Assembly (NCBI GenBank): GCA_009746045.1
Contig: RPFO01000022.1
Span: forward strand, 1,612,463 to 1,676,462
DNA: 64,000 nucleotides
Direction of reading: 5' to 3'
Source of the DNA: Mesostigma viride
Lineage: Eukaryota; Streptophyta; Mesostigmatophyceae; Mesostigmatales; Mesostigmataceae
The position numbers and the translations under genes are program-made. The notes below the pieces were generated by a model. The model saw only the letters and a list, made by a program, of their open reading frames with translations. It did not search any database and was not told the DNA's origin. Below, in pieces: positions 52,418-62,557 of this stretch; within the stretch, counting starts at the first letter, position 1; each line of letters starts with the position of its first letter.

Positions 52418-54299
52418 GGGCGTCCCCAACATCTACTGCTCCAACCTAGGGCCATTGCTGGTACTTTTGACGTCATGAAAGCAGCGTTTTGGACTAGTGG
52501 AATATGATTTTACAGCATAAAAAGTCCATTTTATCATGAATGAACATGGCCAACAACCCCAAGTGCCCCTAAATTTCTCAATATTTGTAGAGAAATGCTA
52601 CTTCTCATAATTAAAACCTGCACAAATGCACAATTTGGGGCATGCATGTGAAAGTTTGAAGTACAAATTCACAATGAGGTTTTACATTTTTCAATTATTA
52701 ATGGTATCTCATTCTTCAATCAATCAATTTGCAATCGTCCAAACAATTTATTCATTTCATACATGTCCGAATATGTTGAAAGAACACATGCAAGTGCTCA
52801 ATCAGCGTGGACCCCCTTGGACGCGCCCCACCATATATACATTGGACACGTCACCCCAACTACTAAACTGCCCAAAGTCACGGTAACTGATCCAACTACT
52901 ATGTACATCTGCATTTCTCCACGTTGCGGTGGGCAATTACGTGCAAAACGCGATTTCGTGCAAAGTCCTCGCCCATCATCGCTTGCCAGGTCGATATGAA
53001 GGAATGTTGTCCCAGCTGGCGCCTTCCTTCAGGAGAGTAACATGTTCTCTAGCGAACTTCAGAGGGAAACGAAACTTTTGCTCGCACTCATTACTCCAAC
53101 CGAGGTCGTGCCCTTCATCAAACCATCTGAACACCACCTTCTCCCTCTCTTTGCCCAGGAGGGTGCCAAAGAGCGGAAAATCTTCCTTCTTGGGGTACTT
53201 GTGCTCCCAGTTTATGCACACCTCGTCTACCCATTTCGAACTCCAACCTCCGCGACTCAGTTTCGCGCCATCCATAAAGCGCATCCGGACGTCCGGCCGA
53301 ACGTCCCTGATTCGGTTTTCGGCCGTCGCATCTCTGCCCTGACCACCACCCTTCTGCGGCTGTGCAGGTTCGTCGGCACCCTCCGTCTCCTGCCCCGCCC
53401 CTCGCCTGCCCCCTCCCCGACGTTTTGCCTTCTGCCCCTGCGCAGCCGCCGCCTCTGCCATCAACTCTTCGTACGTTTTTTCTGGCTGACCGCACGGTAA
53501 GGCTGGTGCGTGAGTTGGTGCGTTGGGTGGGAGCTCGTCCCCTCCCGCCCCCGGTTGTGCAACTGGTTCGCCGACCGCGGCCTGGCCAACAACACGGCCG
53601 GCCTCTCTGGACACAGTCCCAGACGCGGATCCACGGGGAAACCGAACTGGAGTTTCTTCTTCGCCTTTCCCTGCACGTAAGCACATGCCAATTAACATGA
53701 ATACGGAAGGGTCGTGTGAGAAATCAATGAAGCCATGGACTGATGCAAAAAAACTTATGTAGAAATATATATTAAGGTACTTATTAAACTCGTTTATTGA
53801 AAATGAAATTTACCGGCCGAATGTACCGTTGGAGCGTGGAAGGGCATCCTTGGTCGATCGAAGGGCTCCATCAATGCGGTATAGTGTCCGGCCGATGTCC
53901 CTGGCGGCGCCTCAACATCGACCACCTCAGTCGGGCGCATCAATCCGGCAAACGCCGGCCCTCCACCTGAGACTTTCGGCGGACCCTCCACGTTACGAGC
54001 CTCCAATACCCTCTTCTGCAGTGGGGTGCTCGCAACAAAATCCGTGTCAGCCGACGGCTCCGGATCGTCATCCTCATTCAGCAGTATCGTGTTCGGGCAT
54101 TGCTCCATCCCCGTCGAGCGGGGGGGCAAAGTCATCACAACCGTCCTTCCTGACGACGGTACGGGATCGTCACCCAGACCCAAAGAAACCGAGGCGAGGG
54201 CGGGGGTCCCCTCAACCGGGGGTCCCCATGAATCCTGACGAGGCCTCATTCCCATCTGTCGGACACGACCGCCTCCCGTAAATCGGGAACGCCCGCCGG
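52418..54299. repeat. 1.88-kb tandem duplication, copy 2
   Basis: Second copy, continuous on the right with the 72-bp repeats and the large minus-strand gene, so it is probably the parent. The junction with copy 1 lies within AACAGGGCGTCCCC. Confidence 0.93.
52976..53698 (-). CDS. Unrecognised 240-aa protein, copy 2
   Basis: Same architecture as 51094-51804: low-complexity first half, then the Trp-rich region with GKREREK-like and RWFDEGHDLGWSNEC segments. It carries a four-residue longer Pro/Ala site (NAPTHAPAL). A CAG|GGAAAG acceptor-like site sits within codons 9-10. Follows the stop of the large gene's last exon by about 100 nt (53793-53699). Function unknown. Confidence 0.55.
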   Translation of the reverse strand: MLIGMCLRAGKGEEETPVRFPRGSASGTVSREAGRVVGQAAVGEPVAQPGAGGDELPPNAPTHAPALPCGQPEKTYEELMAEAAAAQGQKAKRRGGGRRGAGQETEGADEPAQPQKGGGQGRDATAENRIRDVRPDVRMRFMDGAKLSRGGWSSKWVDEVCINWEHKYPKKEDFPLFGTLLGKEREKVVFRWFDEGHDLGWSNECEQKFRFPLKFAREHVTLLKEGASWDNIPSYRPGKR

Positions 54300-54824
54300 C
54301 GCTACCAGTAACAGGCCGCGAGCCTGCTTCCTGCTGGCGATCCCCATCCTCATCACAGATACGCCCGCCGGCGTTTCCAGTAACAGGCCGCGAGCCTCCT
54401 TCCTGCTGGCGATCCCCCTCCTCATCACAGATACGCCCGCCGGCGTTTCCAGTAACAGGCCGCGAGCCTCCCTCCCGCTGGCGATCCCCCTCCTCATCAC
54501 AGATACGCCCGCCGGCGTTTCCAACGACAGGCCTCGAGTCTCCTTCACCAGCACGCTGGCGCTTACCTCCCCCCCTTTTGTCTTCATCCCCCCCATTGTC
54601 TCCTCCCGCGAGCCTCCATCATCCCGACTGCGCTTTTTCCCTCCCCTTCCATCTCCTCCCCCGTCCCTCTCCCCCTCCCCCTCCTCCCTCCTCCCCATCC
54701 CCATCCCCTTTCTCCCCCTCCGCCTGCCCCCCACCCACCCCGGGCGGGTGCCCCTCAGCAATATCCTCCTCCCCCTCTTCCTCCTCCCCCTCTTCCTCCT
54801 CGTAAACCTCTTCCTTCTCCGAGC

Positions 54825-54877
<53 letters not shown>

Positions 54878-57800
54878 GAATGATGATCCCCGTCGTCTTC
54901 GTCGTCCACGACCACGGCAAAGTCCATGTCGACGTCTTGCCACCCATCTTCAAGAAGCCGATATTTGATAAGTCGGACCAGGCGCTTCCACCGGCGGATA
55001 TGGGCGGGTAACCCGAACACCAGCAGAACTCTGGAGGGTCCCTTCAACAGGGCCTTGGTGATCTGGTCAACCACATCCCACGCGGCATACCTCAAACGGG
55101 AGGAGGGTAAGGGTATCTGGCTGTCGACCGGAATACAGTCTTGATCCCACTCGCGCAGGTTCCTCCACTTCTCGTTGCTGTCAGCTGTCAGGTCCAGCAC
55201 AGCAAACGCCTGGTCCTTCAGCTTCCCAGGAAGGTCTTCAGACCCCGTGTACAACTCGTCCACCACCTTCGTCACCACCAGATCCTTTCTTTTTTCGTTT
55301 TCCTTCCATGTCATTGTCCTGTATGCGATCCAGTCGGGTCCCATCTTCACCCCGTCCCAATAGGTGAAGGCTTCCAGCCTGTCCCACCACCCCCTCTTGG
55401 CCTTGGCAGTCCCCTCCTCCTTAGCCGCCGCCTGCACCTCCTCCTCCGCCGCCGCCTCCTGCTGTGGCACACCCAGCAGATGTTTGGTCTTCACCCCCAA
55501 ATCGTCATACAAATGACGGGGGTGGGAAGCGAGCAGCCCTCTCGGGAACTTCCAGTCCTTCTGGTCGACCACTTTCCTTTTAGCCGGCGGAAGGTCCCTC
55601 AGCGTGAGAATGATCGCCCTCGTGGCCGTGACGATCACCCGCCAAAAGTCTCTGGTCAGGCGGCAGTCGGCGATGAACTTGTCGAGGTCCGTGGCGACGG
55701 TGCCCTTCAGCTTCACGCCAAACACGTGCTCCCTCACCAATACGGGGTCGAAAGTCCCGTTTAGTTGTTTGCAAGCGGCCATCAGCTCGGGGTTCTCCAG
55801 GAACTTGATGTGGGCGAATTGCTTTGCCGCCTCTATCAAATTCTTGGCGACTTCCATTATTTTTATCAGGTTGCTGGGAGGGGCCTCACAGGACATGATC
55901 GGCGCTTGGATCAGGCTGTCGAAGTACTGGAAACTCGCAAGTTCCCGATGCGCGGTGAAAATGGACAGTTCGTGCGCCTTGTCTTTAGGGCGCGTGTCAA
56001 GGAAGTCTTGCCGAGCCGCGATATCCTGTGCGATCGCCGGCTTGCCGTCGACAGCGGGCTTCAAAGGGTCCTCACACCAGAACAGCCAGCGCTGCATGAA
56101 GTTCTTCTGGTCCGGCCCCCACTTGTCCGTCTCTTCAGCCCCTCCTGCCTTGTCGCCTGCGCCGTCCCCTTCGGCCTTGGCTTGCTCTCCTTTCTGCCAA
56201 AAGGGCTTCACAATCGCCCAGATCTTGCCGTACAGAGGAGTTGGGAGAGACACGCCCTTCCCTCTCTTGACGGGTCCATATGCCTGGTAGGCCCGGTGCA
56301 CATCCCCCAGCGCTGAGCCCCACGTTGCCTTGGCTTGGGCTGTGTCCTCGGCGTTCATGGCGTTCCCGAGCTGCCTGACAACTTCGATCATCTTGCCGAC
56401 TTGTTCGGTAACCTGCATCCCCGTAGGGCAACAACGCGCAGAGACACATCGACAGTCCTCCCAAATAAGCACAACTCAACTGAGAACAAGAATACGACTG
56501 ACAGAAACGCCGGCGGTCGCATCTTGACCAAAATATGGCATGCTAAGGTGGAACATGAAAACCCCTTATAGAAACGCCGGCGGTCGCATCTTGACCGAAC
56601 TAATGGCATACTGAAATTAACACAAGAAAACCACTTATAGAAACGCCGGCGGTCGCAACCTGGCTTACCTTCTGTTCACGGATCTGCCACCAGGTCGGCA
56701 GGATGGTCTCACCCTTGAGCATCTGCACGTCCACCCCCCCGAAATTCGTCCAATCAGTTGCCCACTCCTCCAGCTTCGCCGCGGCCACGGTCTTCGTGAC
56801 CTCCTGCTCCTTCCCTCCCCGCGCAACGACCCTGAGCTTTTCCGCCTTCATGAAACCATTCAGCATTGCCTGGTACCACACAGATCTTTGGTCCACCGTC
56901 ATATTGTCGGTGACCAGTTCGAATTTCACCGATTTGATGAGTGTGGTAAAGTGGTTCCCGTCCAGCACGAGAAAGCCGCAAATGGCTGGCGGCAACGGTG
57001 TCTTCTTCTCGAGTGGAGCCATCTCCCAGGCGGACTTGCACAAACTGTCCAAAAGCGCGGCCTTTCTCACGTCCACGGGCTTAAGTGAGTCCAGAATATC
57101 GGCCGGTCCTGTCAGAACCGCGGTGGAAGCAGCTTCGGCCATTCCCTTGGCCGAGCTCGTTCGCAGGTAGATATCAATCTCTTTGTCAGTCATTGCGCGA
57201 GCGTAGCCAGCCTTCATTGTCCGTGCCCCCCCATCTCCCCGAAGAGTTGCGCGAGCTGACGCTGGGTGCCTTCCTTTTTCATCCAGTCATGAAAACTGTT
57301 GGGGCACCGGTCAGCCAAAAACTGGAACGAGTACCGCCACACAGGAATCACCAGCTTGTCGTGGCCGTAGTCGGACTCCGAGTTTGCAAAAATGGTGGCG
57401 TTCTGCTCGGCTCTAGACAGATGCAAGTCTCGTGCGAGGAGCTTCTGAGGCCCCACGAACAGGTTCCTTGTCCACACCCGATTTCGATGCACCAAGGCTT
57501 TGGACATCTCATCGAGGTCCCGAGGCTGAACGGCAAGCTGCTTCCGCAACCGTTTGCCCTTCGCGATCTCATCGTTCACATCCAGGATGTCATCATCATC
57601 CTGCGACACCGGGGACTTCTCCCATTTCTCAAGCAGAGACACGGGAGCATCCGCAACCTCCACCTCCTTTCCTTTCCCCTTTCCCTTCAGCGCCTTCCCC
57701 TTGTAGGTCGCAAGTGCTTCGGAGAGTCCCTTCTGGTGTTCGTCGACGGCAGCAGTCCACGTACTATCTATTTTCATGTTCTCGCGGCGCGCGTGCTGGT

Positions 57801-59988
57801 CGAGGCTGATTGAGTACAGGATGGCCGCGTGGGTCGCCCTCTCGGCCTGCACGTACTGCGTTGATGCGAAAAAATCAGGAAAGCATAACCAAAAGGAATA
57901 AAGTAAATGCCGATTGAGAAACGCCGGCCGTCGCAACCTACATGAAACCTGAACCTCAACATCAAAGCCCCCCTCACGACAGAGGTATACTTACCTCGTT
58001 CCCCTTAACAATGATATGAAAAAATCAGGAAAGCATAACCGAAAGGAATAAAGTAAATGTCACACTTGAGAAACGCCGGCCGTCGCAACCTAGATGAAAC
58101 CTAAACCTCAAGATCAGAGCCCCCCTCACAACAGAGGTACACTTGGCTCATTTCCCTCAACGATGCGAAATCAGGAAAGGAAGTAAGTGTTAGTCAAAAG
58201 GAAGTAAGTGTCACACTTGAGAAACGCCGGCCGTCGCAACCTACATGAAACCTGGACCTCAAGAACAAAGCCCCCCTCACAACAGAGGTAGACTTACCTC
58301 ATTCCCCTCAACCGCTGCTGCTTCAGCCGCTTTCTTCGACCCCTTCGCGATCTTCGGAGACTTGTCCCGGCGGGCATCGTGTTCCTTCAACATCTTGATC
58401 AGAGTCTTGGCGTCCGCCATCGTCACCGTCTTCAGTTTACACTTCCTCTCCTTCCCTTTGCCCTCGAACAGGTTCTCCTCCATCCACTTTATCAAGGCCT
58501 TGGCGCTCGGGATCTCCTCAGGCTGTGTGGCGCCATCGGGCGCGCACGCATTCTTCACGATCAACTCAGCGACTTGATGGAGAGTCATCATCTGGTTCCG
58601 TACCTCAGGTGGGGCTGTTTCCGTTCTCACCTCGGCCACAACCCACTTTGCCAACTTCTTCAGTTGATAAGCATCCGCTTGCTCCTTAAAGCGTGTCATT
58701 TTCGCAGTATCGCCGTCGCTTCCACCCGCGCCCTCTGACACAGGCTCACCGACAGCGATAGCCCCCTCTCCCTGGAGATTTGCCCCACCCTGACGACCGG
58801 CTTCCTGCAAGAACATTATCAACGGAAGATTTTTAATGTAAGAAAAGTGTAGAGAAACGCCGGCCGTCGTAACTCTGTCAATTGAGGACGAACCTAAACT
58901 TTCAATTTGTAAGTCAACGGTAACTTACCCTTCCCCCCTCTGCAGTGGAACCACCGTAAGATCCACTTCCCCTCCTGTCACCGCCCTCTTGCTGCTCGAA
59001 CGGACTTCCCTGTAAAAATAGCAAACGCGATTGTCCATTCACAAGAAAAAAATTACTACAAAAATAAACAAGGATATACGCACGCAAACCTTTTCAATAC
59101 AAGTAAACCGGAGAGGAATCTGACGCACTCATGTACCTGGGTGCTTCCCGCCATTGAGCGGGCTTCTCTTGCACCAACATCCTCTTGCCGGCCCTGCGAA
59201 CATTTCAACGGAAAGTAAAAATCCGCTTAGTTGTCGGAAATGACATGTCTGGCGAATATTGCAAAAAAATGCGTATTGTATTTCACGACATCAATTTAAT
59301 GGGCGGAGACTTACGAAGATCGGCCCGCCACCTTCCAAATTGCCCAGCGTCATATCGAAAACATCGAGGACTTCCCCTCCATCGACCCCCTTCCCCCTTC
59401 CCCTCTGCCGCGGCGGGGGCATATCGCCCGTCGCGACCGGCTTGGAAGTCGCGGGGGGATCCCTTGCGGTTGAGGGCACTGCGGCCGACTCGTGCACACT
59501 CTCCCCCTCTTTTGGGCTACTGCGGCAGGCGCGGCATGGGAGGGCGCGGCGGCTACTGTCTCTGGCGCATTCTGAGCCAACCGACGCAACCTTAGCTCCT
59601 GCTGGAGCAGGGTTTCGAAACGAGGCATGAATGTGCGCTTGGAGGTATAAGGCACCTTGGCGACTTCAGGTTTGTCATTAAGGATGTCTTGGTACAGCGC
59701 GAATTGCTGTTCACGAGTGCCATTCGCGAGTCGCTCAAACCGCTCAATCTGAATCCGCTTAACCGGATCGTCCACCATCTCAAGACCACCGTGGTACTCA
59801 TCCTTCCCAGTGACCGCGGCAAAGCTGACACCAGATTCCACCATTGGGGGCGGCGTGCCCTCCCTTGCACGCTTGTGAGGAGGCTGTTGTGGGGAGGCGC
59901 CTTGGGCCTGAACTGGTTGCCCTTCTGACCCTTCCCCCCTAGGGGGAGAGTCGCCGACCACCTGCGATGTAGGGCCGCCCTTTTCCAT
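53794..59988 (-). CDS. Large unrecognised multi-exon gene, about 1300 codons
   Basis: Proposed exons: 59988-59315, 59193-59137, 59009-58929, 58804-58298, 57855-56669, 56412-54567 and 54255-53794. Introns are short (about 100-440 nt), GT-AG and all phase 0. Exon 1 follows TTGCAG and opens with ATGGAAAAG; it has a basic patch (PHKRAREG) and FMPRFETLLQQELRLRRLAQ. Exon 4 is charged and helical (LIKWMEENL, LIKMLKEHDARRDKSPKIAK). Exon 6 has long helical stretches, WLFWCEDPLKP, LVFGLPAHIRRWKRL, a 17-Asp run and an acidic Glu/Gly-rich tail. No known domain is recognised. Frame shifts are needed at about 59505 (G5), 57230 (G7) and in the G-rich tract near 54620-54700, all plausible consensus errors. 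The preceding ORF (60945-60211) could be an additional 5' exon, because a donor there is also phase 0. Confidence 0.5.
54289..54560 (-). repeat. 72-bp tandem repeat carrying the cluster motif in reverse orientation
   Basis: Motif copies start at 54289, 54361, 54433 and 54505, exactly 72 bp apart. Minus strand unit: GGAAACGCCGGCGGGCGTAT then CTGTGATGAGGAGGGGGATC and so on. Proposed to be the last intron of the large gene (GTAAGC at 54566 to CGACAG at 54256). Because 72 is 24 codons it could instead be read through as an Ala/Gly/Asp-rich repeat in the frame of the flanking exons. Confidence 0.75.
54828..54876. repeat. (ATC)n run encoding poly-Asp on the minus strand
   Basis: Sixteen or so trinucleotides inside exon 6 of the large cluster gene, translated as a 17-residue Asp run. 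Confidence 0.85.
56413..56668 (-). repeat. Intron with three tandem copies of the cluster motif
   Basis: Intron of the large gene: donor AAG|GTAAGC, acceptor GATGCAG|GTTACC. Motif copies at 56504, 56571 and 56640, about 68 bp apart, each followed by a TATAAG..TTTTC.TG stretch on the minus strand. Confidence 0.75.
57856..58297 (-). repeat. Triplicated intron of the large cluster gene
   Basis: Three tandem units of about 150 bp. Each contains, on the minus strand, an exon-end-like GGGGAAYGAG, a donor (GTAAGT intact in two units, mutated to CCAAGT in one), the motif GGTTGCGACGGCCGGCGTTT, and a TTTCCTGATTTTTTCGCATC acceptor region. Only the last acceptor keeps CAG. The exon end and the intron have been multiplied together. 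Confidence 0.85.
58853..58873 (-). repeat. Single cluster-motif copy in an intron
   Basis: Intron 58928-58805 of the large gene (GTAAGT...TTGCAG) has one motif (GTTACGACGGCCGGCGTTTC on the minus strand) near its middle. Confidence 0.75.
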
Positions 59989-60035
59989 CTGCAACACAAA
60001 ACAAAAAAATTGGAAAAAACATACGAGTCAGCAGG

Positions 60036-60171
60036 AAGATGCGCCCCACGTCGCAACTCAATACAAAAAATGCATCATTATGTCAAGGTACAAACAACGT
60101 TATAATTCAGAATGAACAGAGATTCATAACAAGAGAACGACGCACTAAAAGATGCGACCGCCGTCGCAACT
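60036..60171 (-). repeat. Two cluster-motif copies between finger gene and large gene
   Basis: GATGCGCCCCACGTCGCAAC at about 60039 (weak) and GATGCGACCGCCGTCGCAAC at about 60151. The second forms a perfect hairpin GCGAC-CGCC-GTCGC. They lie in the 222-nt gap between the two ORFs, which is either an intron or a spacer. Confidence 0.65.
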
Positions 60172-60210
60172 TTCGTCAATTCACTCTCTATACAAACAAC
60201 TCTATGTCCC

Positions 60211-60945
60211 TCATAAAGAATCAATTGGCAAGGAAATGCAAAAAAATTCCGTTACCACCTCCGTCGACCCATAAGTGGTTCGCGAATGGGAAATCGCTGC
60301 TGATTTTCGGTCGAGCCCTTCACGGTATTTTCGAAATCTCGAGGCAAGGTTGCGCGGAAGAGGGCCCCCCTCAATCATGCGTGCGATCGGACTGGCCATG
60401 GAAACGGATACCTGGTTCCTGGACTGCCTTGCACGGTCAACCATCTTGAAACTTCCCCGGAGAAGGAAATCAGACGTCAGACGGTTGAATATGCGAACGT
60501 CAAGATTTGACCAACCCATCATCCATTCCACCACCTTCTCCGCGGCATCATGGAAGACCTGCCTCTCATCCGCCACTCCTCGAGACCCAAACACACAATC
60601 GGCCGTGTTATCGTCGTGCCTCTTAAGGCGAATGTTCACGTCCTCTTTGTCATCATCCATTTCCGACAGCCGAATTACAGCCCTTTTGGCTCCGTCCACT
60701 CCATCCTCAAGAAGGACGTCCATCTGCGCCCCTCCCACACAATTGTTGTCAACGTATTGTTGCAAATGACGGGAAATCATGTCCTTTCCAAAAGCTACGA
60801 TGTGTTCCCCACACAGACCCATGTCGGTAATTGACAGCTTTTTACATTTCCTATCCCGGCACTTCTTTTCGGGATCCTTCTCAAAAATCCGGAAAACAGC
60901 GTCCTGATATGGACGTCCCCTTATGTCGACCGTCAGACTGGACAT
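60211..60945 (-). CDS. Protein with C-x4-C-x10-C-x2-H finger, 244 aa
   Basis: The start ATG follows TTTCGCAG directly. Residues about 29-46 hold CRDRKC...LCGEH, spacing C-x4-C-x10-C-x2-H, a small zinc-binding pattern. The rest is charged and mixed helical (DKEDVNIRLKRHDD, WMMGWSNLDVRIFNRL) and unrecognised. Near the end GSTEVV holds GGAG|GTGGTAACG, a possible phase-0 donor that would splice to ATGGAAAAG at 59988; otherwise the ORF ends at TGA 60211. Its leader (CGGCCGGTATGTT...GCAG|ATGTCC) is shared with the next gene upstream, which has the same finger spacing, so the two are probably paralogues. Confidence 0.6.
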   Translation of the reverse strand: MSSLTVDIRGRPYQDAVFRIFEKDPEKKCRDRKCKKLSITDMGLCGEHIVAFGKDMISRHLQQYVDNNCVGGAQMDVLLEDGVDGAKRAVIRLSEMDDDKEDVNIRLKRHDDNTADCVFGSRGVADERQVFHDAAEKVVEWMMGWSNLDVRIFNRLTSDFLLRGSFKMVDRARQSRNQVSVSMASPIARMIEGGPLPRNLASRFRKYREGLDRKSAAISHSRTTYGSTEVVTEFFCISLPIDSL

Positions 60946-61060
60946 CTGCGAAACCAGAACATACCGGCCGCGAGTAGTTTATATTATTAAAAAAAACTGG
61001 CATTTATTAAGTCATCTTCATCTATTTATGCGAGCTAAAATTTGAAGAAAATGCAACAAA

Positions 61061-61221
61061 GAAACGCCCTGGGGCGCAACTTCCTCAACAACCACTTTCT
61101 ACGTACAAACGAATGGCAATCACATCGACTACGATTGTCACTACATACGAATGTCCAGACAATATAATGTGTATGTAGAGGGGGGGCATTCAAGACCAGA
61201 GAAACGCCGGCGGGCGCAACT
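61061..61221 (-). repeat. Two cluster-motif copies in the spacer downstream of the second finger gene
   Basis: GAAACGCCCTGGGGCGCAAC at 61061 (CGCCC-TG-GGGCG stem) and GAAACGCCGGCGGGCGCAAC at 61201. Between this spacer and the next ATG the minus strand has TTAATAAATG and an A/T-rich block, possible polyadenylation and promoter sequence. Confidence 0.75.
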
Positions 61222-61225
61222 CATA

Positions 61226-62091
61226 TCAATATAGACTGTCCCGCGACTCGTTCCACTCTCTGCAGGTTTTGCAACAACCGATCGAGCGAACTCTCGGAAC
61301 CTCTTTCGCCGCCATTTCATCGACACGAGCGAACATCTCTTCTTTGGCGGCCACCAACTTTGCCTCCTTGTTGCCGGTGTCAGGATAGATTTCGGACCTC
61401 CTCGTCTTCATCGGGGCCACTCTCTCCAAATACTCTGCACACAGAGAATCCTGCTCCTCCTCCACAATCGCCTTCACGCCGGATACAATCGCTTTGGCTT
61501 TTGTTTCCACGCGAAAATCGAACTCTCGTTGAGTTATCAGCGGAATGTCGGCGAGTGCAAAACACATACGCCGATAAAGTTCGCTTACATCCGTGTCACG
61601 CGAGTCGGCAAAAGGTGTCGTCATCAAAAAGCATCTCAAGCTACTCCAACCATTTTCTTGGGCGCCGGCAACGTAGCCTCCCTTTGCCAAGTCCGCACCT
61701 GTCGCGGAGTCTTTGACTATCCAATCTTCAAGGAAGTACTCGTCTCCCCTGGTGAAATCAAAATTTACACCCACGACCTCTCCGACAGTCATGTCCAGGC
61801 GAAGTCGCAGGGCCCCCCCGCCAATCCAGGTCCGAGGGCGCCCGCCATTCCAAGTCCGCGACTGAGGGCATTTTCGATGTGACGAGAATGTTCTTCGTGC
61901 TTTCGGCAATACAAGTCAAATCCGAGAGCGGTTTTCTTGCAAGTGGACACATCACACTTGCGCGGCGCCCCTATTGAGCGAGCAACACTCTGAATGACAG
62001 TGGCAACCGCTTGGTGTTGTTGAAGTCGTTGCCAATCCTCCATCAGGAGGTGACTAGACGAATCGGACGAATCTTCCGTCGAACCGGACAT
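61226..62091 (-). CDS. Second C-x4-C-x10-C-x2-H finger protein (one apparent frameshift)
   Basis: ATG at 62091 follows TTGTCGCAG directly. The N-terminus is Ser-rich; CDVSTC...YCRKH has the same finger spacing as the gene at 60945. The frame moves at a G7 tract near 61815 (from GLGMAGALGPGLAG into ALRLRLDMTVGEVVGVNFDF). After that the protein continues through FTRGDEYFLEDWIV, LYRRMCFALADIP, REFDFRVETKAKAI and a helical Glu/Ala-rich end. The last 25 codons could be read in either of two frames. Function unknown; a DNA- or RNA-binding role is only suggested by the finger. Confidence 0.55.
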
Positions 62092-62202
62092 CTGCGACAA
62101 GTTACGATAACATACCGGCCCCGGAAAATAAAATTCAAAAAACGTTTTGAAATTTTTTTATTGTACTTGTTTATTAATACGAAGGTTTAAATTTGGCGCA
62201 AA

Positions 62203-62222
62203 GAAACGCCCCAAGGCGCAAC
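62203..62222 (-). repeat. Cluster-motif copy in spacer
   Basis: GAAACGCCCCAAGGCGCAAC, with CGCC and GGCG able to pair around a CCAA loop. It lies 34 nt after the stop of the small ORF at 62256 and upstream of the finger gene's AT-rich leader. Confidence 0.75.
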
Positions 62223-62255
62223 TTGTCGAACAGCAATATGGCGATAAAACATTAT

Positions 62256-62501
62256 CTATTCAATGTGCGATTGATGTGCTGAAACCTTCCAGACTTTGAC
62301 ACTGTCCGGTATCACCGGACTCGGACGAGGAGTCGAGTCGGAAGCGAGCCAGTAATCCTCGACTATTTTTTTGATGTACAATGGAAGACTCCTTCCATTA
62401 TGTCGAAGTGTGTCGGTCCTTTGCCTTTTGGCCAAACTCTCCTTAACCTCCACCATTTCCTGCGCGTAGGAGGAAAATGATACGTTATAAACATTAAACA
62501 T
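62256..62501 (-). CDS. Small unrecognised ORF, 66 or 81 aa
   Basis: Two possible starts: 62501, or 62456 which comes three bases after an acceptor-like ACGCGCAG. The shorter form begins MVEVKESLAKRQRTDTLRHN and contains SLPLYIKKIVEDYW. Basic N-terminal half. It follows the MYND gene by 56-101 nt across a TTTAATG-repeat leader. No family recognised. Confidence 0.45.
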   Translation of the reverse strand: MFNVYNVSFSSYAQEMVEVKESLAKRQRTDTLRHNGRSLPLYIKKIVEDYWLASDSTPRPSPVIPDSVKVWKVSAHQSHIE

Positions 62502-62557
62502 TAAACATTAAATATAACATCATATAAACAAGTTATTACTCTACATTTCAAGTTTTT

